A DNA stretch of 64,000 nucleotides from Anaerolineae bacterium (GCA_947476335.1 CANJQH010000003.1:1-64000), one strand, 5' to 3'. Positions 44,061 through 53,163 are shown, counted from the stretch's first letter. Notes: generated from the letters alone by a model not told the origin. Translations and numbers: made by a program.

Positions 44061-45503
44061 ATGCTGCGCACGAAAATTGTCTGCACCCTCGGTCCTGCCA
44101 CAGATTCCGACATCGTGCTCACTCAGATGATCCAAGCCGGTATGAATGTCGCACGCATGAACTTTTCGCACGGCGCACACGCGGATCATCTGCGCCGCAT
44201 CGGACAAGTGCGCCGCATCTCCGCCGAACTCGGCGCCACCGTCATCATCATGGGCGATCTGCAGGGGCCCAAGTTTCGCATCGGCGACCTGCCCGCCGAT
44301 GGCATCGTGCTCAAACCCGGCGACTCCCTCTCGCTTTTCGTCGGCCACGCCTTCGATCCCATGCGGCCCGAACGTGTGCCATTTCCACATCCGGAAATCA
44401 TCGCCGCACTCGTGGAGGGAAAATATCTGCTCATCGACGACGGCACGATCTCGCTCGAAGTCGCCGAACACATCTCCGAGCACGAGGTGCGCTGCATCAT
44501 CCATGACGGCGGCCGGCTGCTCTCGCGCAAGGGCGTCAGCGCGCCCGGCGTCTTGGTATCCGTATCATCCATCACGAGCAAAGACAAAGTTGATCTGGCA
44601 TTCGCCTGCGCACAGAATATCGAAGCCATTGCGCTGTCTTTCGTTCGCACCAGCAGCGACGTGCGCGAATTGCGCAGCCTCATCGCCTCGCACGGCGGCA
44701 CGCAGCTCATCGTTTCAAAAATCGAAAAGCCGGAAGCGCTCGAAGACCTCGAAGGCATCATCGCGGAAAGCGACGTCATCATGGTCGCTCGCGGCGACCT
44801 CGGTGTGGAAGCACCACCCGAAGAGGTGCCCTTCTATCAGAAGCGCATCATCCGCAATTGTCGCCGCGTTGGCAAGCCGGTCATCACTGCGACGCAGATG
44901 CTGCAAAGCATGGTGCACGAAGCGGTACCGACGCGCGCCGAAGCCAGCGACGTAGCCAACGCCGTACTCGATGGCACCGATGCCGTGATGCTGAGCGCCG
45001 AAACTGCCAGCGGCGCACACCCAGTCGAAGCGGTCAAGGCCATGGTGCGCATCGCGCTGCGTGCAGAAGGCCACGCCGCCCGCCGCGGCACCTGGCGCAC
45101 AGAACACGCATGGCACGAGGAGTCATTGTCCGAACTCACCACAGACTCAATCACGCTGGCGGCCGTCAACGTCGCCCGCGAGATCAGCGCCGCCGCCATC
45201 GTCTGTGCCACGCGCTCCGGACAAACGCCACGCATGGTCGCGCGCAATCGGCCGACTGCGCCGATCCTGAGCCTGACGACGACACAACGTGCGCTGAATT
45301 ACGCCAGCTTCGTCTGGGGCGTGGAGGCGGTCACCGAAGCAAGCGTAGTGCAGAACACCGATTTGCTTTTTGAAGCGGCCGAACGCATCGTCAAGGAACG
45401 CGGGCTTGCAACGAGCGGCGACTGCATCGTCATCGTCGCCGGCGTGCCGCTCGGCAGCGGCTCCGGCACAACAAACATGATCAAAGTGCAAATGCTGCAC
45501 TAA
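44061..45503 (+). CDS. pyk: pyruvate kinase
   Basis: 480 residues. The TIM-barrel active site is recognised from R-M-N-F-S-H-G, K-P-x signature elements in I-V-S-K-I-E-K-P-E-A, and M-V-A-R-G-D-L-G-V-E followed by V-I-T-A-T-Q-M-L-Q-S-M. The C-terminal effector domain (V-C-A-T-R-S-G-Q-T-P-R-M-V-A and late G-S-G-T-T-N) is complete. It converts phosphoenolpyruvate and ADP to pyruvate and ATP in glycolysis. It stands alone; the upstream neighbour is a family C element and the downstream spacer holds two family A copies. Confidence 0.97.
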   Translation: MLRTKIVCTLGPATDSDIVLTQMIQAGMNVARMNFSHGAHADHLRRIGQVRRISAELGATVIIMGDLQGPKFRIGDLPADGIVLKPGDSLSLFVGHAFDPMRPERVPFPHPEIIAALVEGKYLLIDDGTISLEVAEHISEHEVRCIIHDGGRLLSRKGVSAPGVLVSVSSITSKDKVDLAFACAQNIEAIALSFVRTSSDVRELRSLIASHGGTQLIVSKIEKPEALEDLEGIIAESDVIMVARGDLGVEAPPEEVPFYQKRIIRNCRRVGKPVITATQMLQSMVHEAVPTRAEASDVANAVLDGTDAVMLSAETASGAHPVEAVKAMVRIALRAEGHAARRGTWRTEHAWHEESLSELTTDSITLAAVNVAREISAAAIVCATRSGQTPRMVARNRPTAPILSLTTTQRALNYASFVWGVEAVTEASVVQNTDLLFEAAERIVKERGLATSGDCIVIVAGVPLGSGSGTTNMIKVQMLH

Positions 45504-45526
45504 CTGCCCAGGAATAAAAAGAGCTG

Positions 45527-45552
45527 CACTTATTCAGGCCGCCCATTTTTGA
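45527..45552. repeat. fragment of a family A repeat
   Basis: ACTTATTCAGGCCGCCCATTTTT resembles the left end of a reversed family A copy and precedes full copy 14 by 7 bp. Confidence 0.55.
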
Positions 45553-45558
45553 TTTATG

Positions 45559-45670
45559 GTAACTACTCAGGCCAGCCATTTTTCCAACGCGAAACACACT
45601 ATTCTCTCCCCCGAAGGGGGAGAGAATAGTGTGTTTCGCGGGAAATACTGATTTGGGCCTGAGTAGTTAC
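45559..45670. repeat. family A palindromic repeat, copy 14
   Basis: A full copy in reverse orientation with inner stem as in copy 1. Confidence 0.95.
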
Positions 45671-45678
45671 AATTTATT

Positions 45679-45761
45679 GCAACGACTCGGGCCTAAGTCA
45701 GTATGTCCCGCGAAACACGCGCGTTTTTCGCATTGAAAAATTGGCCGGCCCGAGTCGTTGC
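45679..45761. repeat. family A palindromic repeat, short subtype, copy 15
   Basis: Arms GCAACGACTCGGGCC and GGCCCGAGTCGTTGC pair perfectly around a reduced core. It lies 8 bp after full copy 14, mirroring the copy 10/11 pair. Confidence 0.9.
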
Positions 45762-45791
45762 CTGCTCTGATTTTTTGTCTTTCATCTACTG

Positions 45792-46976
45792 CTAACGGCC
45801 GGGCTTCTTGTAACAGCCGTAAACCACCGCACGCGGAATCGTCGTCTGCGAGCCGTCGACTTTGGTCACATACATCGTAAACACGTAATAGCCCTTCTCC
45901 GTGAGTGTGAAGGCAAATTCGCCGGTGGGCAGGTTAACAGGAATGCGCTTGCCAGCAGCGCTGTTCGGCTGCAGGCCGCTCAGATTACCCTGCGGGCAGT
46001 CGTATACATCAGGCACGCCATTGGGGGCGCTGACCTCGAGCTCGGCGCGTTGTGCACCGTTGATCGTCCATGTCCACTTCGAAGCATTGCCTTCCCCATT
46101 GTGACCGAGCGGCACATCGCCGATATCATTGCGCGGAGAGAAGCTGTCGGCCTGGCTATAGGGCAGCAGCGCCGACGGCGCCGTGGTGGGTGCAGCAGGC
46201 GGGGCGGGTGTGGCAGTAGCGAGCGGCACATCGGCAGCGGTCGCTTCAGCAGGCGGCGCCACCTTCACAACAGGCAGACCCGCCGCGTCGCCTTTAAATT
46301 GCACCAGTTCGCCGATGACCCACGCCAGACCTTTTTCTCCGGCGGCAAATTCGATCTGCCACCAGGTGCCATCGGTGCTCTTCGCCTTCACCAGTGCGCT
46401 TTCATCCTTCATGAGCTGGCCGACAATTTCGTAGCCTGTGCCCGGGCCTTTACGCAGGTTGACCTTATCGTTCTCGACATTTGTCACCCGATTCGGCGCC
46501 ACGGTGGGCGCGGCGGCTTCGGTCGGCGCGGCCTGGACCGGCGTAGGTGAAGCGGACGGCTGCGTCGGCATCGGAGCTGGCGTTGCCGTCGGCAGCACGA
46601 GCGCCTGCACCTGAATGAACACCGGCTCTGAGCTCACCACGACGACATCTTGAGCATTGAAGCCCTTGATCTGCACGACGCTGGAGCCAGCGAGTGAAGC
46701 TGGCGGAACCTGATAGTCGATGGTCAGCGGAAATGCGCCGGTCTCGTCCGCCTGATCGATGATGGCGATCGGCTGATTGTTCACCAGCACTTGCACCTTC
46801 ACTACACCAGCGCCTTGCACCTTTCCTTCGATACGAAAGGAAGAACCAGCCACCACCTGCGTCTGCGGCTGCGGCGCCGTCAGCACTGCAACCGCATCTG
46901 TTTTCGTTGAAGTGCAGGCAGAAGCAATCAGCAGCACGAAGACTGCGGTGAGGAGGATGGCAGAAGATCGTTTCAT
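45792..46976 (-). CDS. lipoprotein with Ig-like and SH3-type domains
   Basis: 394 residues. The signal ends in I-A-S-A-C at Cys21, a lipobox. Residues 35-130 resemble a bacterial Ig-like module. A Thr/Pro/Ala linker follows. A bacterial SH3 (SH3b) domain lies at about 165-230 with V-N-L-R-K-G-P-G-T-G-Y-E-I-V-G and W-W-Q-I. A second linker leads to a C-terminal beta domain of unknown type with two cysteines (V-Y-D-C-P and V-Y-G-C-Y). Likely an outer-face cell-envelope protein that binds wall polymers. Function unproven. Confidence 0.87.
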   Translation of the reverse strand: MKRSSAILLTAVFVLLIASACTSTKTDAVAVLTAPQPQTQVVAGSSFRIEGKVQGAGVVKVQVLVNNQPIAIIDQADETGAFPLTIDYQVPPASLAGSSVVQIKGFNAQDVVVVSSEPVFIQVQALVLPTATPAPMPTQPSASPTPVQAAPTEAAAPTVAPNRVTNVENDKVNLRKGPGTGYEIVGQLMKDESALVKAKSTDGTWWQIEFAAGEKGLAWVIGELVQFKGDAAGLPVVKVAPPAEATAADVPLATATPAPPAAPTTAPSALLPYSQADSFSPRNDIGDVPLGHNGEGNASKWTWTINGAQRAELEVSAPNGVPDVYDCPQGNLSGLQPNSAAGKRIPVNLPTGEFAFTLTEKGYYVFTMYVTKVDGSQTTIPRAVVYGCYKKPGR

Positions 46977-47010
46977 TTTTAGTGTTCCGAAGGGGGAGAC
47001 GGCGAATATT

Positions 47011-47607
47011 TTACCGCCGAGGCAAAAAAGCTCCCGCGCCGCACATCATCCCCGCTGCGAGCGTGCACCACCAGCCCCAGCCCAGCCCGACGGGCACGCC
47101 GAACAGCGGTTCAATGGCCGCAGCGCGCACGACGACAAATCCGCCTGCTGCGATCAGCGCTGCTGCTGCTGCTGCTGCGGCGGCGATGCGCAGTGCGCGG
47201 TCGCTGTTCAGCAGACCGAGCGCGGCGCACACCAGCAGCACGAACGCGGCGACGACTCCCTGCAGCACGAATTCCGAGCCCTGCCCGATCATCAGTTTGC
47301 GCAACTCCGGATAGCCCGGCAGACTGAGCACGACGAGCAGCACGGCGGCAGCGAGTGGAAGTGCGCGGCGATTCGCAGCGGCGGCGATGAGCAGCGCCGC
47401 CGCCCACAGCGGCAGCAAATAGCCTTCGTTGAAAAAAACGCCGGCGTTCGGCGTGTAGTTGGTGAATACGGCCAGCTCATGCGCGCTCAGAGTGAGCGCC
47501 GCGGCCGCGGGCTGTGCCCACGGCGCGAAGTGGCCGACGACGAGCGCAAGCGCGGCGAGTGGAAACGCGATGCGCGCGAAGGAGATTTTAAATTTCAGAT
47601 TGCACAT
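47011..47607 (-). CDS. membrane protein of unknown function
   Basis: 198 residues with five or six hydrophobic helices, several extremely Ala-rich (I-A-A-A-A-A-A-A-A-A-L-I-A-A-G). There is no recognised family. The start is uncertain: the frame stays open upstream through AAATCTGAAAT words and a family C element to 47778, but that part has low-complexity or repeat sequence. I use the ATG at 47607 (M-C-N-L-K-F-K-I-S-F), itself inside such words. It follows the SH3 lipoprotein start by 34 bp and the two may be linked. Confidence 0.6.
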   Translation of the reverse strand: MCNLKFKISFARIAFPLAALALVVGHFAPWAQPAAAALTLSAHELAVFTNYTPNAGVFFNEGYLLPLWAAALLIAAAANRRALPLAAAVLLVVLSLPGYPELRKLMIGQGSEFVLQGVVAAFVLLVCAALGLLNSDRALRIAAAAAAAAALIAAGGFVVVRAAAIEPLFGVPVGLGWGWWCTLAAGMMCGAGAFLPRR

Positions 47608-47687
47608 TTCACATTTCAAATTGCACAAATCACATTGATCAGGTCCAATGCGAAATGTGCAATATGAAATGTGCAATCTGAAATGCC

Positions 47688-47781
47688 TAAGTTCCTGTCC
47701 ATAAGTTTTGTCCGGCAGATTCGCCTCCCCCGCAAAGCGGGGGAGGCGAATCTGCCGCCAGAACTTTTGGCGACTCACTTA
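47688..47781. repeat. family C element (IS630-type MITE), copy 3
   Basis: 94 bp in the same orientation as copy 1. Its last three bases, TTA, are the complement of the TAA stop codon of the molybdenum hydroxylase large subunit, so the insertion used the TA of that stop. Confidence 0.95.
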
Positions 47782-50043
47782 GATCGTCCCGATCGCCTTC
47801 AGCACATTGCGCGGGTTCATCGGCAGCACATTCATGCGTACACCAATGGCGTCATAGATCGCATTGGCCAGCGCGCCGGCAGGCGGCACGATCGGCACTT
47901 CGCCGACGCCCTTTACACCAAACGGGTGATTCGGGTTGGGCACCTCGACGAGGATCGTATCAATCATCGGCATGTCGAGCGCCGTGGGCATGCGGTAATC
48001 GAGCAGGCTGCCATTCAGCAGGTGGCCATCTTTGTCATAGACGTACTCCTCATGCATCGCCCAGCCCAGGCCCTGCACCACGCCGCCCTGAATCTGGCCT
48101 TCGACATAGCTCGGGTGAATGGCACGGCCGACATCCTGCGCCGCGGTGTAGCGCAGAATCTGCAGCTTGCCCGTCTCCACATCCACCTCAACGTCAACCA
48201 CCTGCGTGGCAAACGTGGGCAGTGCGCCCTTGGTGTCAAGCGACACGGACACCGAAATTGGACCGCCGGTCTCGTCGAGCTGGCCAGCCAGTTCCTTGAA
48301 CGTGATCGCCTTTTCACCGCACGAGTAAACGTCACCCTTGACGTTCACCTGCTCAGGCTGCACATCCCACAACGCGGCTGCATGCTTCTGCATCTCGGCG
48401 ATGATCTTCAGACCGAGCCGATGCGCCGCCATGCCGGAACCGTACGTGCTGCGCGAGCCGCCGGTGGCGTCATTGAAACCGACCGTCTGCGTATCGCCCA
48501 TCATCGGGCGGATATCTTCGTACTTCAGGCCGATCGTCTCGGCCAGCTGCATCGCCAGCGACGCGCGCAGGCCACCGATATCGGTGCTGCCTTCGAGGTA
48601 GCTCACGCGGCCGTCGGAGTTGATCACTGCGCTGGCCGACGAGCGGCCGTCCCAGTTGCCCCAGTAGCCCGAAGCCACACCGCGGCCGACCTTGTTGCCC
48701 AGGCGGCTCGGCGCCGGCTTCGGGCTGTTGTAATGCGCGGAAACCTTGATCGCCTCGATCGTCTCAAGATAGGCGATCGGGCCGTACGTCGGGCCGTCAG
48801 CACGGCGGTCGCCCTGGCGTGCGCCGTTCTTGAGCCGCATCTCAAGCGGGTCGATGCCCAGCTTCTCGGCGAGGTCGTTGACCACGACTTCGGCTGCATA
48901 TGCCGCGTTCGTGCCGCCGGGCGCGCGATATGCCTGCGCCTTGGGCTTGTTCACGATCACGTCGTAGTAGTCAATGCGCGCGTTCTCAAAGCGATACGGG
49001 CCGAAGATCACCGCAGCGCCGGCGCCAATAGGCGAACCCGGGAATGCGCCAGCCTCGTAGGCCATCCACGCGTAGGCGGCGATGATTCGGCCGCTCTTGT
49101 CCGCACCCATCTTCACGCGCATCACCGAAGCGCTCGTCGGGCCAGTGGCCTTCAGTACCTCGTCGCGGCTCATCGTCAGCTTGACCGGCTGATGGCCAGC
49201 CTTGCGCGACAGCGCCGCAGCCAGCGGTTCAAGATACGCATTCAGCTTGCCGCCGAAGCCGCCGCCGATCTCCATCGGGATCACGCGCACCATCGCCAGC
49301 GGAACCTTCAGCACTTCGGAAATTTCGCGGCGCTCGTCCCATGCACTCTGCGTGCTCGTCCACGCAGTGATGCTGCCGTCCATGCTCGAGATCGCTGTGC
49401 CATTCTGCGGCTCGATATAGCCCTGATGCACGGTGCCGGTGACAAATTCGCGCTCGACGATCACGGCCGCATTCGCGAACGCCTTGTCGACATCGCCCAG
49501 ATCATGGCGACCGTGCGAGGCGATGTTTGTCGGCTTCGTGCCCTTCTCACCGAGCTCGTCGGTGCGCACTTCCTGCAGCACCACCGGCGAATCATCACGC
49601 ATGGCTTCGATCACGTCGAGCACCGGCGTCAGCACCTCATAATCAACCTTGATCAGCTTGAGTGCCTCTTCGGCGATATGAACATCCACCGCAGCGACGG
49701 CGGCAACGACGTGGCCGTGATACAGCGCACGCGTCTGCGCCATCAGGTTCTCGCTGAGGTAGCTGAAGTTCACTACACCTTCGCCGGCGTGCACGGTCTC
49801 ATTCGACGCGGCCGGAAAGTCGCGGCCGGTGATAACGGCTTTCACGCCCGGCAGCTTCTCCGCCGCGCTCACGTCGACGCTGCGAATGCGCGCATGCGCG
49901 TGCGGGCTGCGCAGCACCCTGCCATACAGCAGTCCCTGCAGTTTGATGTCTGCGCCGTACTGCGCACGTCCGGTGACCTTATCGATGCCATCGGGCCGAA
50001 TCGGACGAGTGCCGATGACCTTGAATTCCTGGGTCTCAATCAT
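47779..50043 (-). CDS. xanthine dehydrogenase family, molybdopterin-binding subunit
   Basis: 754 residues. It has the two-domain layout of the large subunit: a first domain with V-T-G-R-A-Q-Y-G-A-D-I near the N-terminus, and the Mo-binding domain with G-G-G-F-G-G-K and A-Y-R-A-P-G-G. The catalytic Glu region is G-V-K-G-V-G-E-V-P near the end. The CoxL A-Y-R-C-S-F-R motif is absent, so it is not form I CO dehydrogenase. The hydroxylated substrate (purine, nicotinate or another heterocycle) cannot be assigned. It is the third gene of the operon, 19 bp after the Fe-S subunit. A good GGAGA lies before its ATG. Confidence 0.95.
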   Translation of the reverse strand: MIETQEFKVIGTRPIRPDGIDKVTGRAQYGADIKLQGLLYGRVLRSPHAHARIRSVDVSAAEKLPGVKAVITGRDFPAASNETVHAGEGVVNFSYLSENLMAQTRALYHGHVVAAVAAVDVHIAEEALKLIKVDYEVLTPVLDVIEAMRDDSPVVLQEVRTDELGEKGTKPTNIASHGRHDLGDVDKAFANAAVIVEREFVTGTVHQGYIEPQNGTAISSMDGSITAWTSTQSAWDERREISEVLKVPLAMVRVIPMEIGGGFGGKLNAYLEPLAAALSRKAGHQPVKLTMSRDEVLKATGPTSASVMRVKMGADKSGRIIAAYAWMAYEAGAFPGSPIGAGAAVIFGPYRFENARIDYYDVIVNKPKAQAYRAPGGTNAAYAAEVVVNDLAEKLGIDPLEMRLKNGARQGDRRADGPTYGPIAYLETIEAIKVSAHYNSPKPAPSRLGNKVGRGVASGYWGNWDGRSSASAVINSDGRVSYLEGSTDIGGLRASLAMQLAETIGLKYEDIRPMMGDTQTVGFNDATGGSRSTYGSGMAAHRLGLKIIAEMQKHAAALWDVQPEQVNVKGDVYSCGEKAITFKELAGQLDETGGPISVSVSLDTKGALPTFATQVVDVEVDVETGKLQILRYTAAQDVGRAIHPSYVEGQIQGGVVQGLGWAMHEEYVYDKDGHLLNGSLLDYRMPTALDMPMIDTILVEVPNPNHPFGVKGVGEVPIVPPAGALANAIYDAIGVRMNVLPMNPRNVLKAIGTI

Positions 50044-50062
50044 GTTGATCTCCTGTAACTCT

Positions 50063-50542
50063 TCAGGCCTTCGCCCGCATTTCTTCAGCGGCCGCCATAA
50101 CAGCCTTCACGATTTTGTCGTACCCCGTGCAGCGACACAGGTTGCCGGCGAGGAAATAACGCACTTCATGCTCGGTCGGATTCGGATTCTTCTCGAGCAG
50201 CGCCTTGGAAGCGACCAGAAAGCCCGGCGTGCAGATGCCGCACTGCAGCGCGGCGTTCTCGAGGAACTGCCGCTGCAGCGGGTGCAGCTCATCGCCGGCG
50301 AGGCCTTCCACAGTGGTGATGCTGCGGCCCTGCGCTTCGACGCCAAGCACGAGACAGCTGTTCACCAGCACACCATCAAGCAGCACGCTGCACGCACCGC
50401 AGTTGCCGTTGTTGCAGCCTTCCTTCGCGCCGGTCAAATTCAGCACGTCACGCAGCACTTCGAGCAGACTCTGGCGCGGCTCACAAAGAAATTCATTTTC
50501 TTGGCCGTTGATCGTCGCAGAGACGGAAATTTTTCTGGACAT
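50063..50542 (-). CDS. xanthine dehydrogenase family, [2Fe-2S] subunit
   Basis: 159 residues with both clusters of the small subunit. The plant-ferredoxin-type cluster uses C-N-N-G-N-C-G-A-C and the preceding L-C. The second helical domain uses C-G-I-C and C-R-C-T-G-Y. It passes electrons from the molybdenum site to the FAD subunit. Length and order are standard. It lies 27 bp after the FAD subunit and 19 bp before the Mo subunit, all on the minus strand. Confidence 0.97.
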   Translation of the reverse strand: MSRKISVSATINGQENEFLCEPRQSLLEVLRDVLNLTGAKEGCNNGNCGACSVLLDGVLVNSCLVLGVEAQGRSITTVEGLAGDELHPLQRQFLENAALQCGICTPGFLVASKALLEKNPNPTEHEVRYFLAGNLCRCTGYDKIVKAVMAAAEEMRAKA

Positions 50543-50569
50543 AGTTAGACTCCTAAAACTGCCCCGGCC

Positions 50570-51442
50570 TCAGGCCCGAGCGCGTTCGATGGCAATTTCC
50601 AGCGTGCGCTTCGTCATGACGGCGGAGAGATGCTTGCGCTGTTCGGCGCTGCCGCGCATATCACTGATCGGCCGCGCGGCCGCCTTCGCAATTTCGGCGG
50701 CGGCGTTCACCGCAACCGCGCCCACAGGCTGCCCAATCAGGGCCGCGCCCGCTTCCGGCACGAACAACGGCGTCGGCGCCACCGCACCCAGCGCAATACG
50801 CGCCGCGATGAACGTCGACTTATCTGCGCTCAACTGCACAGACACACCGGCGCTGACCACCGCAATATCCATTTCGTTGCGTGGAATAAAGCGCAAATAA
50901 GCAGCACCGCTGTTCGGCTGCGGCGCCGGCAGTTTGAATGCCACCAGCAGGTCACCCTTTTGCAGCACGGTGCGGCCCGGGCCTGCAAAGAAATTCTCGA
51001 TCGCGATTTCGCGCGTGCCATTCGCAGAAGCCACCACACAGCGTGCATTCAGCGCGATCAGCGTCGGCAGCGCATCGCCAGCTGGTGAAGCAGTGCACAC
51101 ATTGCCGCCCAGCGTCGCACGACCTTGAATCGCCGTGCCGCCAATCAGCGTAGCCGAGTCCATCAGGCCCGGATACAACGCCGCCAGCTTCGCATCACCA
51201 TATATACGATGCATCGGAACCGCCGCTCCGATCGTCAGCCCAGCGGCCGCATCATAGGACAGTTCGTTTAATTCCGGGATCGCCTTTACATCGACCACGA
51301 CATGTGCGCTACGGCGCCCTTCACGCAGCTGCACGATGATATCGGTGCCGCCACTCAGGACTTTTGCGTTGTCGCCCTCCTGCGCAAGGATGGCGGACGC
51401 CTCACTCACGGATTTTGCTGAGACGTAGGAGAAAGCTTGCAT
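50570..51442 (-). CDS. xanthine dehydrogenase family, FAD-binding subunit
   Basis: 290 residues. The FAD-binding CO-dehydrogenase-type domain shows V-L-S-G-G-T-D-I-I-V-Q-L and T-L-G-G-N-V-C-T-A-S-P-A-G-D. The C-terminal domain has A-L-G-A-V-A-P-T-P. It accepts electrons from the Fe-S subunit and passes them to NAD or another acceptor. First gene of the three-gene operon. The start codon is preceded by TATAAC 8 bases upstream, which fits the TANNN pattern except at the last base. Confidence 0.95.
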   Translation of the reverse strand: MQAFSYVSAKSVSEASAILAQEGDNAKVLSGGTDIIVQLREGRRSAHVVVDVKAIPELNELSYDAAAGLTIGAAVPMHRIYGDAKLAALYPGLMDSATLIGGTAIQGRATLGGNVCTASPAGDALPTLIALNARCVVASANGTREIAIENFFAGPGRTVLQKGDLLVAFKLPAPQPNSGAAYLRFIPRNEMDIAVVSAGVSVQLSADKSTFIAARIALGAVAPTPLFVPEAGAALIGQPVGAVAVNAAAEIAKAAARPISDMRGSAEQRKHLSAVMTKRTLEIAIERARA

Positions 51443-51542
51443 GAGGAGAAGTTATAGCATAGGGTGTGTGAAAAGTCAGTGTAAAGCGGCAGAGTGGAAA
51501 TCTATACACTCTTTACTCTGACTCTCTACTCTGACTCTCTAC

Positions 51543-51636
51543 TAAGTTCCTGTCCATAAGTTTTGTCCGGCAGATTCGCCTCCCCCGCAAAGCGGGGGAG
51601 GCGAATCTGCCGCCAGAACCTTTGGCGACTCACTTA
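51543..51636. repeat. family C element (IS630-type MITE), copy 4
   Basis: 94 bp, same orientation as copies 1 and 3. Its terminal TA begins the TAGTAT box of the creatininase gene. CTCTACT/GACTCT words precede it. Confidence 0.95.
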
Positions 51637-51640
51637 GTAT
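51635..51640 (+). promoter_or_regulatory. candidate -10 box for creatininase, made partly by family C
   Basis: TAGTAT lies 7 nt before the ATG at 51648. Its first TA is the end of family C copy 4. Confidence 0.5.
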
Positions 51641-51647
51641 TCAACAC

Positions 51648-52343
51648 ATGCACATCTCCCAATCTCACTGGCAGCAGATCGAAGACTATCTCCGGCGCGA
51701 CGATCGCTGTGTGCTGCCGCTGGGCAGCACCGAACAGCATGCGTACCTCAGCCTGAGCACCGATTCGATCCTCGCGGAGAAAATCTCGTGCGACGCCGCC
51801 GAACCGCTCGGCATCCCGGTATTTCCAGTGCTGCCATACGGCATCACGCCATATTTCATGGACTATCCGGGCACGGTTTCGCTGCGTGTCAGCACCTACC
51901 TGGCCGTAATCAGTGACGTGCTCGATGCCCTGTACCAGCACGGCTTCCGGCGCATCATGATCGTCAACGGCCACGGTGGCAACAACCCAGCCGGCGCCTT
52001 CGCCGACGAATGGCTGAACACGCACCCAGGCGCTGGCATCAAATTCCACAACTGGTGGAATGCGCCGCGCACCTGGGCACACGTCTCCGCCACAGATCCG
52101 GTCGCCTCGCACGCCTCGTGGATGGAAAATTTCCCCTGGACGCGCCTGGCTGGCGTGGCCATGCCAACCGAAGCAGCACCGACGCTGAAGACGCCGCGCA
52201 AGTACAGCGCCACAGAAATGCGTGCGCGGCTGGGCACGGGCAACTTCTCCGGCCTCTATCAGCGCCCCGACGATGAGATGCTCGCCATTTGGAGAACCGC
52301 CGTGGCTGAGACGCGCGACATGCTGGAGGACTGGAATGACTAA
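51648..52343 (+). CDS. creatininase family protein
   Basis: 231 residues. Metal ligands of the creatininase/FAPy deformylase family are visible: E29 and H31 in G-S-T-E-Q-H, Asp38 in S-T-D-S-I-L-A-E, and His in V-N-G-H-G-G-N. Members hydrolyse creatinine, guanidinopyrimidine-like amides or pterin precursors. The substrate here is unknown. The gene overlaps the following SDR by 8 bp. It is divergent from the molybdenum hydroxylase operon across a family C element, so the two sets may share a heterocycle pathway. Confidence 0.93.
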   Translation: MHISQSHWQQIEDYLRRDDRCVLPLGSTEQHAYLSLSTDSILAEKISCDAAEPLGIPVFPVLPYGITPYFMDYPGTVSLRVSTYLAVISDVLDALYQHGFRRIMIVNGHGGNNPAGAFADEWLNTHPGAGIKFHNWWNAPRTWAHVSATDPVASHASWMENFPWTRLAGVAMPTEAAPTLKTPRKYSATEMRARLGTGNFSGLYQRPDDEMLAIWRTAVAETRDMLEDWND

Positions 52344-53100
52344 CGCCGACGCCTTTGATTTCACAGGCCGCACCGTGCTCGTCACCGGCGCTGCACATGG
52401 CTTCGGCCGCGCCATCGCCGTCGCCTTCGCCGCGCGTGGCGCCCGCGTGCGAATCTGTGACCTGCTCAGCGACGAAATCGAACAAACGCGCGCGCTGTGC
52501 CAGCTGGCCGGCGCCGCCTGCGACGCCGCCGTCGTCGACGTCACCGACCGCGATGCCGCCTTCGCTTTCGCGCAGGGTGCGCCCATCGATGTGCTCATCA
52601 ATAACGCAGGCGGTGTGCTCGGCCAAGTCGGCCAGCCGCTCGAATACGTCACCCCCGCGCAGTGGCAGGCCATCTTCGACGTCAACGTCGGCGCCGCCTT
52701 TACCTTCGCACAAGCCGTCGCACCGGGCATGAAAGAGCGCCGCACCGGCCGCATCGTCAATATCAGCAGCGGCGCCGGCCTCGGCATCAGCCTGACCGGC
52801 ATCCAGGCCTATGCTTCGGCCAAAGCCGCACAAATCGGCCTGACGCGCCAGCTCGCACACGAACTCGGCCCATTCGGCATCACCGTGAATAACATCGCCC
52901 CCGGCTTCGTACGCAGTAACCCCAACAGCGAACGCCAATGGCAAGCCTTCGGCGCTGCCGGCCAGCGCGAAGTACTCGATGGCATCGCACTGCGCCGCCT
53001 CGGCTCCCCCGAAGACATTGCCCACGCCGTGCTCTTCTTTGCCTCGGATTTCGCCGCCTGGGTCACCGGCCAAGTACTGGCGGTGGATGGAGGGAAATAA
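52336..53100 (+). CDS. short-chain dehydrogenase/reductase
   Basis: 254 residues. Classical SDR: cofactor loop T-G-A-A-H-G-F-G at about 18-25, N-N-A-G-G, catalytic Ser in I-S-S-G-A-G, and Y-A-S-A-K with the Y-x3-K pair. The acidic residue D-L-L after the second beta strand favours NAD over NADP. It is co-transcribed with the creatininase (8-bp overlap). The substrate is not determinable. Sequence near the end (Q-V-L-A-V-D-G-G) is typical. Confidence 0.95.
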   Translation: MTNADAFDFTGRTVLVTGAAHGFGRAIAVAFAARGARVRICDLLSDEIEQTRALCQLAGAACDAAVVDVTDRDAAFAFAQGAPIDVLINNAGGVLGQVGQPLEYVTPAQWQAIFDVNVGAAFTFAQAVAPGMKERRTGRIVNISSGAGLGISLTGIQAYASAKAAQIGLTRQLAHELGPFGITVNNIAPGFVRSNPNSERQWQAFGAAGQREVLDGIALRRLGSPEDIAHAVLFFASDFAAWVTGQVLAVDGGK

Positions 53101-53150
53101 ATAACGGGGCAGGGAAATTTTGCATGCGCTTTTCCCTGGCCCCTATCCCC

Positions 53151-53156
53151 TATACT
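53151..53156 (+). promoter_or_regulatory. candidate -10 box for the PH-domain membrane gene
   Basis: TATACT lies 7 nt before the ATG at 53164. Confidence 0.5.
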
Positions 53157-53163
53157 CCCCTGT

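Noticed and set aside
47608-47778. N-terminal extension of the membrane protein at 47011-47607
   Set aside because: It would be encoded by a family C element and AAATCTGAAAT words.
47671-50058. A 795-codon plus-strand ORF
   Set aside because: It is exactly antisense to the molybdenum hydroxylase large subunit, has a His/Arg-rich shadow-like composition and no family motif.
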